Positions 1 through 7,791 of a stretch of 64,000 bases of DNA are shown here, piece after piece. The DNA is from an uncultured Bacteroidales bacterium (GTDB lineage: Bacteria; Bacteroidota; Bacteroidia; Bacteroidales; Paludibacteraceae). The notes under the pieces are model-generated. The model saw nothing but the letters and a program-made list of their open reading frames with translations. It had not been told where the DNA came from and searched no databases. The stretch's first letter is position 1. Each line of letters starts with the position of its first letter. The DNA lies in NCBI GenBank assembly GCA_946187695.1, contig CAMHSB010000002.1:124001-188000 (forward strand). The letters run 5' to 3'. The position numbers and the translations under genes are program-made.

Positions 1-878
1 TCGCGTACACGCAACTTGGTCTTTTCCAACTGATCAATCTGCTCATAGATGCGTTTCAAACTGCCGTTGTCTGTTGCCCGGAAATACTGACCTCCGGTCA
101 CCTCGGCAATACCCCGCAACGTGCCCTCGTCAAACTCCGAGTCCATCGTCACGTACTGCCGTCCCATCGGGGTATTCACCGGTACGCGGGTCTGTCCGTA
201 AGAACCGACACCCACCGTATAAACGCGTATCCCGAAGGTCTTGGCAATCTCGGCCGCCGTCTGCGGATCGATATCGCCGCGGTTATTCGAACCATCGGTC
301 AGCAAAATAACCACCTTGCTCTTCGTCTCGCTGTCTTTCATTCGGTTGACCGCATTCGCCAGACCCAGACCGATCGCCGTACCGTCCTCAATCATGCCGT
401 ACTCTACGGACTTGAAGAGGTTAACGAGCACCGCGTGGTCGGTTGTCAGCGGACATTGCGTGAAGCTCTCACCCGCAAAAACCACCAGACCGATCTGGTC
501 GTTCGGTCTCGCAATCACGAAGTCCGATGCCACCTGTTTGGCTGCCTCCAGACGATTCGGTTTCAGGTCCTCTGCCAGCATCGTGCCCGATATATCGAGC
601 GCCATCATGATGTCGATACCTTCGGTGCTCTCCGACGACCACCTATTGGTCAACTGGGGTCGTGCCAGCGCCAGACTCAACAAGGTCACTACCGCTACGC
701 GCAACACAAAAGGTACGTGCAGTAACCATATTCGCCAACTCTTCGGCTGCGCCGCCAAGGTCGTGGTGTCCGAGATCTGCACACTCGCATCGCTCTTCCA
801 CAACTCGTACGCGTACCAGCCGATAATCGGCAGCAGCAGTAGCAACAAAAACAAATATCCCGGATTAGCAAATGTCAT
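1..878 (-). CDS. batA: BatA-like von Willebrand factor A membrane protein (partial, 3' end beyond window)
   Basis: This gene is not in the ORF track because it runs off the left edge; I read it on the complement from ATG at 878. The N-terminus has a hydrophobic segment (YLFLLLLLPIIGWYAY), a second membrane segment follows near residues 55-75, and then comes a VWA domain with the metal-site motif DISGT. The third MIDAS residue position carries T where BatA proteins usually have S. A later LLTDGSNNRGD matches the VWA core. BatA proteins belong to the Bacteroides aerotolerance operon and are thought to act with a MoxR ATPase at the inner membrane; the exact function is unsettled. The start overlaps the stop of the upstream gene by ATGA, which indicates translational coupling. 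The family and order are secure; the C-terminal part is not visible. Confidence 0.88.
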   Translation of the reverse strand, partial: MTFANPGYLFLLLLLLPIIGWYAYELWKSDASVQISDTTTLAAQPKSWRIWLLHVPFVLRVAVVTLLSLALARPQLTNRWSSESTEGIDIMMALDISGTMLAEDLKPNRLEAAKQVASDFVIARPNDQIGLVVFAGESFTQCPLTTDHAVLVNLFKSVEYGMIEDGTAIGLGLANAVNRMKDSETKSKVVILLTDGSNNRGDIDPQTAAEIAKTFGIRVYTVGVGSYGQTRVPVNTPMGRQYVTMDSEFDEGTLRGIAEVTGGQYFRATDNGSLKRIYEQIDQLEKTKLRVR

Positions 879-1792
879 ACTTCTTCCTCCTTAACATCAT
901 TTCCATCATTTTCATCATTTGCATCATTGACGATCTTCGTCTCATTGACGAAATCGTACGCCGTAGTAAGGGCGCTCTCGTTCTCGTCGGGTGTCGTGTG
1001 CCATTTCGCAAACTTCACCAAATCAGCCAGTTGCAGCATCTTGCTTAACCGTCCGTACAGATCCTTGTCGATGAGCGTTTTCATCTCGCGCAGCGTCTCG
1101 TCACTCGTTTTCTCCGTGCTGTGCACCTCAAAACGGCGACCGATATACTCGCGCACGACATCTGTCAATTCGGTCTGGTATTCTTTCACCTTACCGTCTT
1201 TCCATATCTTCTGTGCTTTGATTTCGTCGAGTTTCTCAAGGGCTACCTCGTCCGCCGGACGCAGTAACTCCGGATCAATCGGTTCCTCTTCCTGCTTGCG
1301 GTATTTGTCGTATTTCTTCCACAACCAGAAACCGAGGTCGATCAGCAGCAGAATACCCAGCGCTAACAGAATCCAACGGATGATGCCCCACCACCAGATA
1401 GGTGCTTTCTCGATATCTTTGATATCGGTGATCGCATTCGTGCTGTCCACCTCAAAAGGCTGGATCACATTCAGCGCCAGCGGTTCTGTCCAGAACGTGT
1501 CCTCGCCGCTCGTCACGTACAGCGGCTCGATGGCGAACAAGCTGTCCTTAAACGACGTAAGCATCAAATCCTGCTTCAACTGCACACGCCCGTCGGGCAG
1601 GGTAGTGGTGTCCACCGCCGAGCGATCGACGATCTCGATGCCGTCTTGCAGCTGCTCGCCCAACGCCGGCCACACCACCTGTTCCGACGCGTCATGCGTC
1701 ACCTCCAGGTGCATCGCCGTCTGGTCGCCCAACATCAACATCGTCGAGTCGATGCTCGCGCTCACTACTATCGCTAATAATAAACTCATCAT
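875..1792 (-). CDS. Bat-operon one-TM protein (BatD/DUF4381-like position)
   Basis: A 305-residue protein with an N-terminal hydrophobic stretch (probable signal), a periplasmic beta-rich part of about 110 residues, one clear membrane helix near residues 133-156 (WWWGIIRWILLALGILLLIDLG) and a charged cytoplasmic tail. In Bacteroidetes Bat operons a protein of this type sits between the DUF58 gene and batA, as here. Both ends overlap their neighbours by 4 nt (ATGA), so it is translated as part of the moxR-DUF58-bat unit. I cannot assign an activity; an accessory role with the VWA proteins is inferred from position only. Confidence 0.75.
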   Translation of the reverse strand: MMSLLLAIVVSASIDSTMLMLGDQTAMHLEVTHDASEQVVWPALGEQLQDGIEIVDRSAVDTTTLPDGRVQLKQDLMLTSFKDSLFAIEPLYVTSGEDTFWTEPLALNVIQPFEVDSTNAITDIKDIEKAPIWWWGIIRWILLALGILLLIDLGFWLWKKYDKYRKQEEEPIDPELLRPADEVALEKLDEIKAQKIWKDGKVKEYQTELTDVVREYIGRRFEVHSTEKTSDETLREMKTLIDKDLYGRLSKMLQLADLVKFAKWHTTPDENESALTTAYDFVNETKIVNDANDENDGNDVKEEEV

Positions 1793-2676
1793 TGCTTAAA
1801 CAGTCTCATTAAAGCTTTCACATAATCTTCGTCCGTACGGATCGAAATATTGTGCATTCCCGTCTTCGTATAAATGGTCTCCAGCGCGTTCTGTTGCGCG
1901 AGCCAAGCCTGGTTATACGCCTCTCGAACACTCGCAATACCGGTGTCGGCCCACACACGCTTACCCGTCTCCGGATCGCGCAATTTGATTAGTCCCACGT
2001 TCGGCATCTCGGCGTCACGACGGTCGTAGATCTGAATCGCGTTCAGGTCATGCTTGCGGGCGGCGATCACCACCGGTGCTACCTCACCTTTCTTCTCGGG
2101 TGTCGCGCTGAAAGCCGGATCCATCATATCGCTTATCAGGAACGCCGCACAACGCCGCTTCTGTGCGTTCGTCAGGTACTGCAGCGCCGCGTTGATATTC
2201 GTCCCCGTGTGTTCGGGTTCGAAACTCAACAACTCGCGGATAATATGCAGCACGTGCGATTTACCTTTCTTCGGCGGGATGAATTTCTCCACTTGGTCGC
2301 TAAAGAAGATCACACCCACTTTATCGTTGTTCTCGATCGTGGAGAAGGCGAGGGTAGCGGCTACTTCGGCCATCGTGTCACGTTTCATCTGACTCACCGT
2401 TCCGAAATTCCGGCTGCCGCTGACATCGACGAGCAACATCACCGTCAACTCACGCTCCTCTTCATAGACCTTGATGTACGGCCGGTTCATGCGCGCCGTC
2501 ACATTCCAGTCTATCGATCGTACATCGTCGCCCGGTTGGTACTCACGCACCTCACTGAACGCCATACCACGACCTTTGAACTGGCTGTGGTACTCGCCTG
2601 CGAAGATGTTTCGACTCAACCCGTGGGTCTTTATCTCGATCTTCCTTACCCGTTGTAATAACTCTTCCGAAGTCAT
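1789..2676 (-). CDS. DUF58 domain protein of the Bat/MoxR operon
   Basis: A 295-residue soluble protein. The motif GRGMAFSEVREYQPGDDVRSIDW near residues 35-57 is the hallmark of DUF58, and the later DVSGS segment shows the VWA-like fold these proteins carry. DUF58 genes are almost always next to moxR and act with it, possibly in complex maturation or stress tolerance; no enzymatic activity is established. It lies 126 nt downstream of moxR and overlaps the next gene by 4 nt. Length and start are normal for the family. Confidence 0.9.
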   Translation of the reverse strand: MTSEELLQRVRKIEIKTHGLSRNIFAGEYHSQFKGRGMAFSEVREYQPGDDVRSIDWNVTARMNRPYIKVYEEERELTVMLLVDVSGSRNFGTVSQMKRDTMAEVAATLAFSTIENNDKVGVIFFSDQVEKFIPPKKGKSHVLHIIRELLSFEPEHTGTNINAALQYLTNAQKRRCAAFLISDMMDPAFSATPEKKGEVAPVVIAARKHDLNAIQIYDRRDAEMPNVGLIKLRDPETGKRVWADTGIASVREAYNQAWLAQQNALETIYTKTGMHNISIRTDEDYVKALMRLFKQ

Positions 2677-2732
2677 TATTATTGTTTTTTATTTTCTTAT
2701 TTTTAGTGAGGAATGTACTCTGAGGGGGCCTG

Positions 2733-2782
2733 TTTTGGGGAATGGGTGCCCCAAAACTCGTAGGCATGGGGCCGGTACCCCG
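2733..2782 (-). other. Paired hairpins between moxR and DUF58 gene
   Basis: The 126-nt gap in this operon holds a perfect 9-bp inverted repeat (GTTTTGGGG / CCCCAAAAC, loop 8 nt) and a GGGG/CCCC stem just upstream of it on the minus strand. There is no T-tract following, so it is more likely an mRNA processing or stability element than a terminator. The rest of the gap is A/T-rich. Confidence 0.45.
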
Positions 2783-2802
2783 AAGAGTAGCATTCCGAAC
2801 GA

Positions 2803-3798
2803 TCAAGGTACTTGTACCGCATTCAATACCTCGGTGATAATATCCTCGGTCGTAATGTTATTGGCCTCCGCTTCGTACGTCAGGCCGATACGGTGACGCA
2901 ATACATCGTAGCAAACGGCACGAACATCTTCCGGCGTCACGTAGCCTCTCCTATGAATAAACGCGTACGCACGCGCAGCCTTCGCCAGATTAATCGAAGC
3001 ACGCGGACTACCGCCAAACGCAATCATCTGCTTCAGGTCCTTGAGCTCGTAGTTCTCCGGCTCACGCGTCGCAAATACGATATCGACGATGTACTTCTCG
3101 ATCTTCTCGTCCAGATAAACCTCCTCCACGATCTTACGTGCCTTGATGATATCCGCCGTACTCAGAATCGGCAGCACGGTCTTCTTCTCAGATGCGATGT
3201 TCTGACGAATGATCGCCTGTTCCTCCTCTTTCTTCGGATAACCGATCACTACCTTCAGCATGAAACGGTCGGTCTGTGCCTCGGGCAGCGGATACGTACC
3301 TTCTTGCTCGATCGGGTTCTGGGTAGCCAGTACCAGGAACGGATCGTCCAACTTAAAGGTCTGCTCACCGATTGTCACTTGACGCTCCTGCATGGCCTCC
3401 AACAATGCACTCTGCACTTTTGCCGGCGCACGGTTGATCTCATCAGCCAACACAAAATTAGCGAAGATAGGACCACGTTTGATCTTAAACTCTTCGCTTT
3501 TTTGGCTGTAAATCTGCGTACCGAGCACATCGGCAGGCAACAGATCCGGGGTAAACTGAATACGACTGAAATTAGCTTTAATCAAGTCACTTAAGGTCTT
3601 GATAGCGAGGGTTTTTGCCAAACCCGGCACGCCTTCCAACAATATGTGCCCATCGCTCAACAGACCAATAAGCAAACTCTCTACCAGATGTTTCTGGCCT
3701 ACAATGACTTGATTCATGCCTAATGTCAAGGCATCTACAAACGAACTCTCGCGCTCCACGCGCTCTTGCAGTTCTCTGATATCCACTGGATTTTGCAT
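2803..3798 (-). CDS. moxR: MoxR-family AAA+ ATPase
   Basis: A 331-residue AAA+ ATPase. Walker A is GVPGLAKT (near residue 56), Walker B is LADEIN (near 117) and the sensor region LATQNPIEQEGTYPLPEAQ is typical of MoxR. MoxR ATPases act as chaperone-like remodelers with VWA-domain partners, and here the partners are the downstream DUF58 and BatA proteins. It is the first gene of the minus-strand Bat operon. Upstream I see only a poor promoter match. The divergent gene starts 132 nt away. Confidence 0.95.
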   Translation of the reverse strand: MQNPVDIRELQERVERESSFVDALTLGMNQVIVGQKHLVESLLIGLLSDGHILLEGVPGLAKTLAIKTLSDLIKANFSRIQFTPDLLPADVLGTQIYSQKSEEFKIKRGPIFANFVLADEINRAPAKVQSALLEAMQERQVTIGEQTFKLDDPFLVLATQNPIEQEGTYPLPEAQTDRFMLKVVIGYPKKEEEQAIIRQNIASEKKTVLPILSTADIIKARKIVEEVYLDEKIEKYIVDIVFATREPENYELKDLKQMIAFGGSPRASINLAKAARAYAFIHRRGYVTPEDVRAVCYDVLRHRIGLTYEAEANNITTEDIITEVLNAVQVP

Positions 3799-3874
3799 AG
3801 TATAATGTAATTATAAATTTTCCCAAATCTTTTCCTACAAATTCCGTGCCAAACTAAAATAATGCTCACACCTC

Positions 3875-3905
3875 TTGCATATGTCAATTTTTTGTTGTAC
3901 CTTTG
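3875..3905 (+). promoter_or_regulatory. Bacteroidetes-type promoter for the 3931 gene
   Basis: TTG, a 20-bp spacer, then TACCTTTG match the Bacteroidetes -33/-7 consensus (TTTG, 19-21 bp, TAnnTTTG). Transcription would start near 3911, which rules out the upstream ATG at 3862 and supports ATG 3931. Confidence 0.8.
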
Positions 3906-3930
3906 CAACCGCAAAGGTTGGATAATAACT

Positions 3931-4323
3931 ATGACCACATTATCGCATAAAGAAAAAGAGGCCATCATGGCGGATATGAAGTCTTTCGATGAGCCAATGC
4001 CGGCAGTCGGTATCTTTTGGTATGATCCTCAAGAGCACGACTTTTTCGGCGTTTACAAGAAAGAACTGACGCCCAAGATGGTAGAGGATGCGAAAACGAA
4101 TGGGATAGAGGTCATTAACTTTGAGAAGCCTGATCATAATAAGGAAACAAAAGGTCGTGTAGCCTGGGCGGTGGATCATTTCGTGGTCTTTGTCGGTAAG
4201 TGGGCACAAGATATCGAGGACGAATTGACAGCACTTTTAGAAAAGTACTTTGCCCTGCCGTATTTTGAGTTCCGTTATGACGAACATTGGGACTTAGGAC
4301 ACGGCTGGCCTGGAGATTTATAA
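3931..4323 (+). CDS. Hypothetical protein, 130 residues
   Basis: A small soluble acidic protein that I do not recognise. No signal peptide or membrane segment is visible. It is rich in aromatics (GIFWYDPQEHDFFGVY, FALPYFEFRYDEHWDLGHGWPGD), with an amphipathic middle. The longer ORF start at 3862 lies upstream of the promoter, so ATG 3931 is chosen; ATG 3967 is a further option. It is followed after 54 nt by a KilA-N gene on the same strand and may be cotranscribed with it. The function is unknown. Confidence 0.7.
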   Translation: MTTLSHKEKEAIMADMKSFDEPMPAVGIFWYDPQEHDFFGVYKKELTPKMVEDAKTNGIEVINFEKPDHNKETKGRVAWAVDHFVVFVGKWAQDIEDELTALLEKYFALPYFEFRYDEHWDLGHGWPGDL

Positions 4324-4377
4324 CCCTTCGCTGCCACCGACAGCGTAAAAAAGCGGTGAAAAACATATAGACGAAAG

Positions 4378-5199
4378 ATGGCAAAGCAAAAAGAAATAAT
4401 CGTCAAGGATACGACTATCCGTTCGTTTTCGCAGAACGGATGGGACTATATCTGTATTACGGATATTGCAAGGCAGAAGAATGCCATAGAACCAAAAGAT
4501 GTAGTCAAAAACTGGATGCGACTCAAAAATACTATCGAGTATCTTGGGATGTGGGAAGCATTAAATAATCCTCTTTTCAAAGGGGTCGAATTCGATCCCC
4601 TTTTGCGAGAAGCAGGTAGTAATGCCTTCACGCTTAGCCCGTCGCGCTGGATTGAATTAACAGGAGCTATAGGCATTATTTCTAAGAGTGGGAATAATGG
4701 CGGTACGTATGCGCAGCGCGATATAGCATTTAAGTTTGCGAGTTGGGTTTCTGTTGAGTTTGAACTCTATTTGATTAAGGAATTCCAACGCCTCAAAGAG
4801 GAGGAACAAAAGGCACTTGGTTGGTCTGCGAAACGCGAGTTGGCAAAGATCAACTACCATATTCATACAGATGCAATTAAGGAGCACCTTATACCGCAGG
4901 AGATTGATGCTTACCATCGCTCGCTTATTTATGCCAACGAAGCGGATGTGCTCAATGTGGCATTGTTTGGAATGACCGCCAAAGAGTGGCGCGACGCACA
5001 TCCTGAGGATAAAGGCAATATCCGCGATTACGCAACAATAAATCAGTTGATTTGTTTGAGTAATATGGAGAACCTGAATGCAGTATTCATCAATGAAGGC
5101 TTACCACAAGGCGAGCGTCTCCAGAAACTCAACCAAATAGCGATCCAACAAATGACCGTGCTGGAGAACGTCGAAAGCAAGCATATATTGAAAGCATAA
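4378..5199 (+). CDS. KilA-N domain protein
   Basis: A 273-residue protein with an N-terminal KilA-N domain (about residues 10-130). It opens with a DYICITDIA-type segment and ends with the conserved GTYAQRDIAFKFASWVSVEFELYLIKEFQRLK block. A C-terminal extension (about 140-273) with a GMTAKEWR motif is found in many free-standing bacterial KilA-N proteins. KilA-N is a DNA-binding module of phage and large-virus origin. There are no phage structural genes nearby, so this is a domesticated or stray mobile gene rather than part of a visible prophage. A GC-rich hairpin follows at 5233-5249. Confidence 0.85.
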   Translation: MAKQKEIIVKDTTIRSFSQNGWDYICITDIARQKNAIEPKDVVKNWMRLKNTIEYLGMWEALNNPLFKGVEFDPLLREAGSNAFTLSPSRWIELTGAIGIISKSGNNGGTYAQRDIAFKFASWVSVEFELYLIKEFQRLKEEEQKALGWSAKRELAKINYHIHTDAIKEHLIPQEIDAYHRSLIYANEADVLNVALFGMTAKEWRDAHPEDKGNIRDYATINQLICLSNMENLNAVFINEGLPQGERLQKLNQIAIQQMTVLENVESKHILKA

Positions 5200-5340
5200 A
5201 ACATCGTCACTCCCTGACGTAAAACCGGAGTAAGCGCGTAGCGACGCGCGATAATAGTGCGCATTTTTGCTCTCTTAACACAATAAATTAGCACAAAAAG
5301 GCTACAAAATTAGCAAAAATTGCAGAATTTTCTATAAATA

Positions 5341-5372
5341 TTTGCGTAAACACAAAAAATATAGTACCTTTG
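5341..5372 (+). promoter_or_regulatory. Bacteroidetes-type promoter for the structured RNA
   Basis: TTTG at 5341, a 20-bp spacer and TACCTTTG at 5365-5372 form a perfect consensus match. The start would be near 5379, more than 300 nt before the next ORF start, so the first product is a structured untranslated RNA. Confidence 0.85.
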
Positions 5373-5378
5373 CAGCGT

Positions 5379-5625
5379 CATTTGAGAATGACCGTCTTTA
5401 ATTGACGTTAAACATGACATATTGATTTTCGCGTTTGCGATTTATTGACCATCTCAAAATGTAGGAAGTTTTGAACTATGTCAGTAAATAAGTCTGCAAG
5501 CGTCCATATTGTATATGGGCGTGACTTATCGACATAGTGGGCATTTCCTACAGCCTTGAGATGGGATAGGGAACGCTCATTTTCTTTTGTATTCTCCTTA
5601 TTCATAAAGCGCAGACGATTCAATA
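5379..5625 (+). ncRNA. Rod-shaped structured RNA, 6S-like candidate
   Basis: Read by eye, a nested series of stems forms one long rod. From outside in: GAATGACCGTCT/AGACGATTC (5386-5397 with 5613-5621, 3-nt bulge); GCGTT/AACGC (5431/5572); CCATCTCAA/TTGAGATGG (5449/5556); TGTAGGAA/TTCCTACA (5460/5545); CTATGTC/GACATAG (5476/5531); ATAAGTC/GACTTAT (5488/5523); GCGTCCATAT/ATATGGGCGT (5500/5513) with a TGT loop. The apical hairpin alone has about 41 pairs. The less-paired zones near 5398-5430 and 5577-5612 form a large central bubble. A long rod with a central bubble is the architecture of 6S RNA, and a Bacteroidales 6S family (Bacteroidales-1) is known to begin at this promoter type. I cannot match its sequence from memory, so a structured 5' leader of the 5702 gene remains the alternative. 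No clear terminator is seen before 5702. Confidence 0.6.
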
Positions 5626-5701
5626 GAGAACCGTCACTCTCCAAACGGGGCAAGACCTGCGAAGCCCAAAGAACAGGAAAAACAATTAATTTTTAATCAA
5701 A

Positions 5702-5917
5702 ATGAAAAAGAAAATCTTTTTAGTCGGCGCTTTAGTCGCAATCGCTATGAGCGCGATGTTCGTGAGCTGTAAAGGCGATGACAAAAATCAAAGTAACGGC
5801 AATCTTTGCACTTGTACTAATGGTCAAGAGACACATTATGTTAATCCAGCCAGTGAAGGGGCAAGCAGTTGTGCAGAACTGAATTCAATGGCGATCGATG
5901 GTGTACGCTGTTGGTAA
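5702..5917 (+). CDS. Cys-rich mini-lipoprotein, 71 residues
   Basis: A very short lipoprotein. It has a basic N-terminus, a hydrophobic core and a lipobox ending in VSC (lipid-attached Cys near residue 23). The mature part is only about 49 residues with four further cysteines (LCTCTNG, SSCAE, RCW). The even number of Cys suggests disulfides, or a substrate for the thioredoxin-like protein encoded 57 nt downstream. A hairpin terminator separates the two genes, so the small gene is probably the more strongly expressed. I do not recognise the family; the redox link is inference from context. Confidence 0.7.
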   Translation: MKKKIFLVGALVAIAMSAMFVSCKGDDKNQSNGNLCTCTNGQETHYVNPASEGASSCAELNSMAIDGVRCW

Positions 5918-5923
5918 ATTTTC

Positions 5924-5963
5924 ATTGAGGGTGTGACAAATTTTTGACATACCCTCAATTTTT
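5924..5963 (+). terminator. Hairpin terminator or attenuator between lipoprotein and MauE-Trx genes
   Basis: A perfect 9-bp stem (ATTGAGGGT/ACCCTCAAT) with an 18-nt loop is followed at once by a T-rich tract. It lies entirely in the 57-nt gap, so readthrough would set the level of the downstream gene. Confidence 0.75.
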
Positions 5964-5973
5964 ATATATAGCT

Positions 5974-6840
5974 ATGAATAAGATATTCCGCCTAATAGTA
6001 GGATTAATATTTCTTCTTTCTGCGCTTCTCAAAGCTATCGATAATGCTGCTTTTGCTGATCTCATGAGCAATTATGGCGCTTTATTGTTCGGCTTTGGCG
6101 CGCCTGTAATTGTCTTTGTGGAACTGATTTTAGGTGTTTTGCTTATATTCAATTTATACCCGCGGAAGGTATCTTTAGCAGCCTCTATATTTATTTTGCT
6201 CGTTTCTTCTATATTCCTTTATGGAGTACTTTATAAAGGCATCACAGATTGCGGTTGTTTCGGACCATTAACGTGGCTTAATTCAAAGCCCTGGATTACT
6301 TTCTTACGTAATGGAGTATTACTTGCTTTGCTAATTCCGTCTATACTGAAATCACTACAAGGTGCTAATCTTTCTATTCCAACCATTGTGTTTATGGCTC
6401 TAATTGGGATTGCGGTGATGTTTATGTGCGGCTTCTCAATGCACGGGGCAAAATGCTTGCAAAAGCAACAAAAACAATTTGAACCCATCTTGTTGTCCGA
6501 AAGTAAACTATCTGATTTGGTTTCCTGCTCTTCAGACTCTATCTATATGGTATTTGCCTTTTCCTATAATTGTCCGTATTGCCAGAACTCTATCGGCAAT
6601 GTAAATCAATATCAGCCTATGGGATATGTTGACAAAGTAATCGGAATAGCGATAGAAGATTCCGAGGCTCAAGAACGTTTTGATCGACTTTTTGATACCA
6701 ATTTTACCATTCAAGAAGTGTCAAAATGGACAATGGCACAACTGACAAATTCATTACCGACAGTGTACTTCATTCGCCACGATTCTGTTATTAACCAATA
6801 TTCAGGCTTAGTAGTGTCCCCCGCATTGTTAATACCATGA
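5974..6840 (+). CDS. MauE/DoxX-like membrane protein with C-terminal thioredoxin-like domain
   Basis: A 288-residue protein. The N-terminal half has four or five membrane helices and the motif DCGCFGP between helices, typical of MauE/DoxX redox-associated membrane proteins. After another helix (about 130-150) comes a periplasmic thioredoxin-like domain with the active-site motif NCPYCQNS near residue 200 and a LPTVYFI segment equivalent to the cis-Pro region. The combination suggests transmembrane delivery of reducing or oxidising equivalents to extracytoplasmic cysteines. The neighbouring Cys-rich mini-lipoprotein is a plausible client. The ORF track starts at a TTG (5944) inside the terminator hairpin; ATG 5974 fits better. 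Confidence 0.82.
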   Translation: MNKIFRLIVGLIFLLSALLKAIDNAAFADLMSNYGALLFGFGAPVIVFVELILGVLLIFNLYPRKVSLAASIFILLVSSIFLYGVLYKGITDCGCFGPLTWLNSKPWITFLRNGVLLALLIPSILKSLQGANLSIPTIVFMALIGIAVMFMCGFSMHGAKCLQKQQKQFEPILLSESKLSDLVSCSSDSIYMVFAFSYNCPYCQNSIGNVNQYQPMGYVDKVIGIAIEDSEAQERFDRLFDTNFTIQEVSKWTMAQLTNSLPTVYFIRHDSVINQYSGLVVSPALLIP

Positions 6841-6910
6841 TGGTCTGATTGTTCTCGTCTTCCCCGCGCCTCGGTTTTTTCCATTTTCTTTATATTCTCT
6901 TGGTCAAAAA

Positions 6911-6942
6911 TTTGCATATATCAATTATTTTTTGTACCTTTG
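6911..6942 (+). promoter_or_regulatory. Bacteroidetes-type promoter for the 7138 gene
   Basis: TTTG at 6911, a 20-bp spacer and TACCTTTG at 6935-6942. The start near 6949 leaves a leader of about 190 nt containing the 11-bp tandem repeat. The rest of 6841-7137 shows no other feature. Confidence 0.82.
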
Positions 6943-7025
6943 CACTCGATTTCAAACAAAAACTGATCAACTCTTCAGTATTATATACTACGTATATAAT
7001 ACCGACGAAAAAGCAACCAAAATTT

Positions 7026-7091
7026 AGTGCGTGATAAGTGCGCGATAAGTACGCGGTAAGTGTGTTATAAGTGCGCGGTAAGTGCGTTACA
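7026..7091 (+). repeat. Six tandem 11-bp repeats in the leader of the 7138 gene
   Basis: Six consecutive units of the form AGTGCGYGRTA lie in the untranslated leader, about 80 nt after the promoter and 46 nt before the ATG. The units differ by one to three bases, so this is not a fresh slippage product. The unit length is close to one helical turn, which would place any bound protein on one face of the DNA; an RNA-level role is also possible. Confidence 0.8.
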
Positions 7092-7137
7092 ATAGGTATA
7101 AAATGCAGTCAATGTAACCCTCTAATAACCATAAACA

Positions 7138-7581
7138 ATGGCTAAAATCGAACATTCCCCGGGTATTGAATCCATGATAGGTGCGCGGGGCAAAAAGCAA
7201 AAGCATCCCCTCGTGGAACGCCAAAAACACTTCCGTGACTATGACGGTAAAGTAACCCGCATAGGTCGCCTCGAAGCCTACGAGCCTCGCCGGCGCAACT
7301 ATGCTGCCGCGCCTGTCAGAGTAGGTGAACGTGCGAACCAGCAATCCTTTGGGAATGCCTCCCATCTTGCCCAGGAATTCATCAATTCCCTCCGTAACAA
7401 AACGCCCCTTCCGCCCGAAAAGCAAGCCTTCTTGGACGGCATCATGGCGCGCTTCTATGCCCAACTCAAAGGCAAACCCGATCCGATCGCCCCGAAGGAC
7501 AAGGAGGGCAATTATACCATCTATGCCCGACCGGACAATTTCATCCGAGCCGTGCTCCGCAAAGAACAACCGAACCTCTAA
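7138..7581 (+). CDS. Small basic hypothetical protein, 147 residues
   Basis: A basic, Arg/Lys-rich soluble protein with no signal or membrane segment. The N-terminal third is low in hydrophobics (GARGKKQKHPLVERQKHF, EPRRRNYAAAPVRV) and probably disordered; the C-terminal part looks helical (SHLAQEFINSLRNK, FLDGIMARFYAQLKGKP). The composition would suit nucleic-acid binding, but I recognise no domain. It has its own promoter, a long repeat-bearing leader and its own terminator, so it is a monocistronic unit. Confidence 0.7.
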   Translation: MAKIEHSPGIESMIGARGKKQKHPLVERQKHFRDYDGKVTRIGRLEAYEPRRRNYAAAPVRVGERANQQSFGNASHLAQEFINSLRNKTPLPPEKQAFLDGIMARFYAQLKGKPDPIAPKDKEGNYTIYARPDNFIRAVLRKEQPNL

Positions 7582-7595
7582 CGGCTCGGTTTTTT
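7568..7595 (+). terminator. Rho-independent terminator of the 7138 gene
   Basis: AACCGA/TCGGTT stem with a 12-nt loop followed by a run of T, overlapping the last codons and stop of the gene. Confidence 0.75.
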
Positions 7596-7695
7596 CTTTC
7601 CTACATTCTTAAAAATGGTGCATTTTGCTAACTCTATTTGGCAACACTCTTTAGAGTGAGGCTTAATAATCGTATATCTTTTCATAATAATCGTT

Positions 7696-7727
7696 ATTGT
7701 GTACTTGACGAAATAGCAGTAATTTTG
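7696..7727 (+). promoter_or_regulatory. Bacteroidetes-type promoter for the giant repeat protein
   Basis: ATTG, a 20-bp spacer and TAATTTTG at 7720-7727, 65 bp before the ATG at 7792. Confidence 0.78.
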
Positions 7728-7791
7728 CAGGCGATAAAAAATGGCCCAATTTCGGCCCTAAAAACGTAATAAATTTAATAAAAATATTAAA

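Noticed and set aside
241-894. Plus-strand ORF of 217 residues
   Set aside because: Shadow of the batA coding frame on the minus strand; composition rich in Ser/Arg without any motif.
4378-5199. Prophage marked by the KilA-N gene
   Set aside because: No integrase, terminase, capsid or lysis genes occur within the window; KilA-N alone is not evidence of a prophage.
5408-5653. Minus-strand ORF of 81 residues
   Set aside because: Lies over the rod-shaped RNA; the inverted-repeat structure explains the open frame.
7026-7091. CRISPR array or replication iterons
   Set aside because: Units are 11 bp without spacers and there are no cas or replication-initiator genes nearby.
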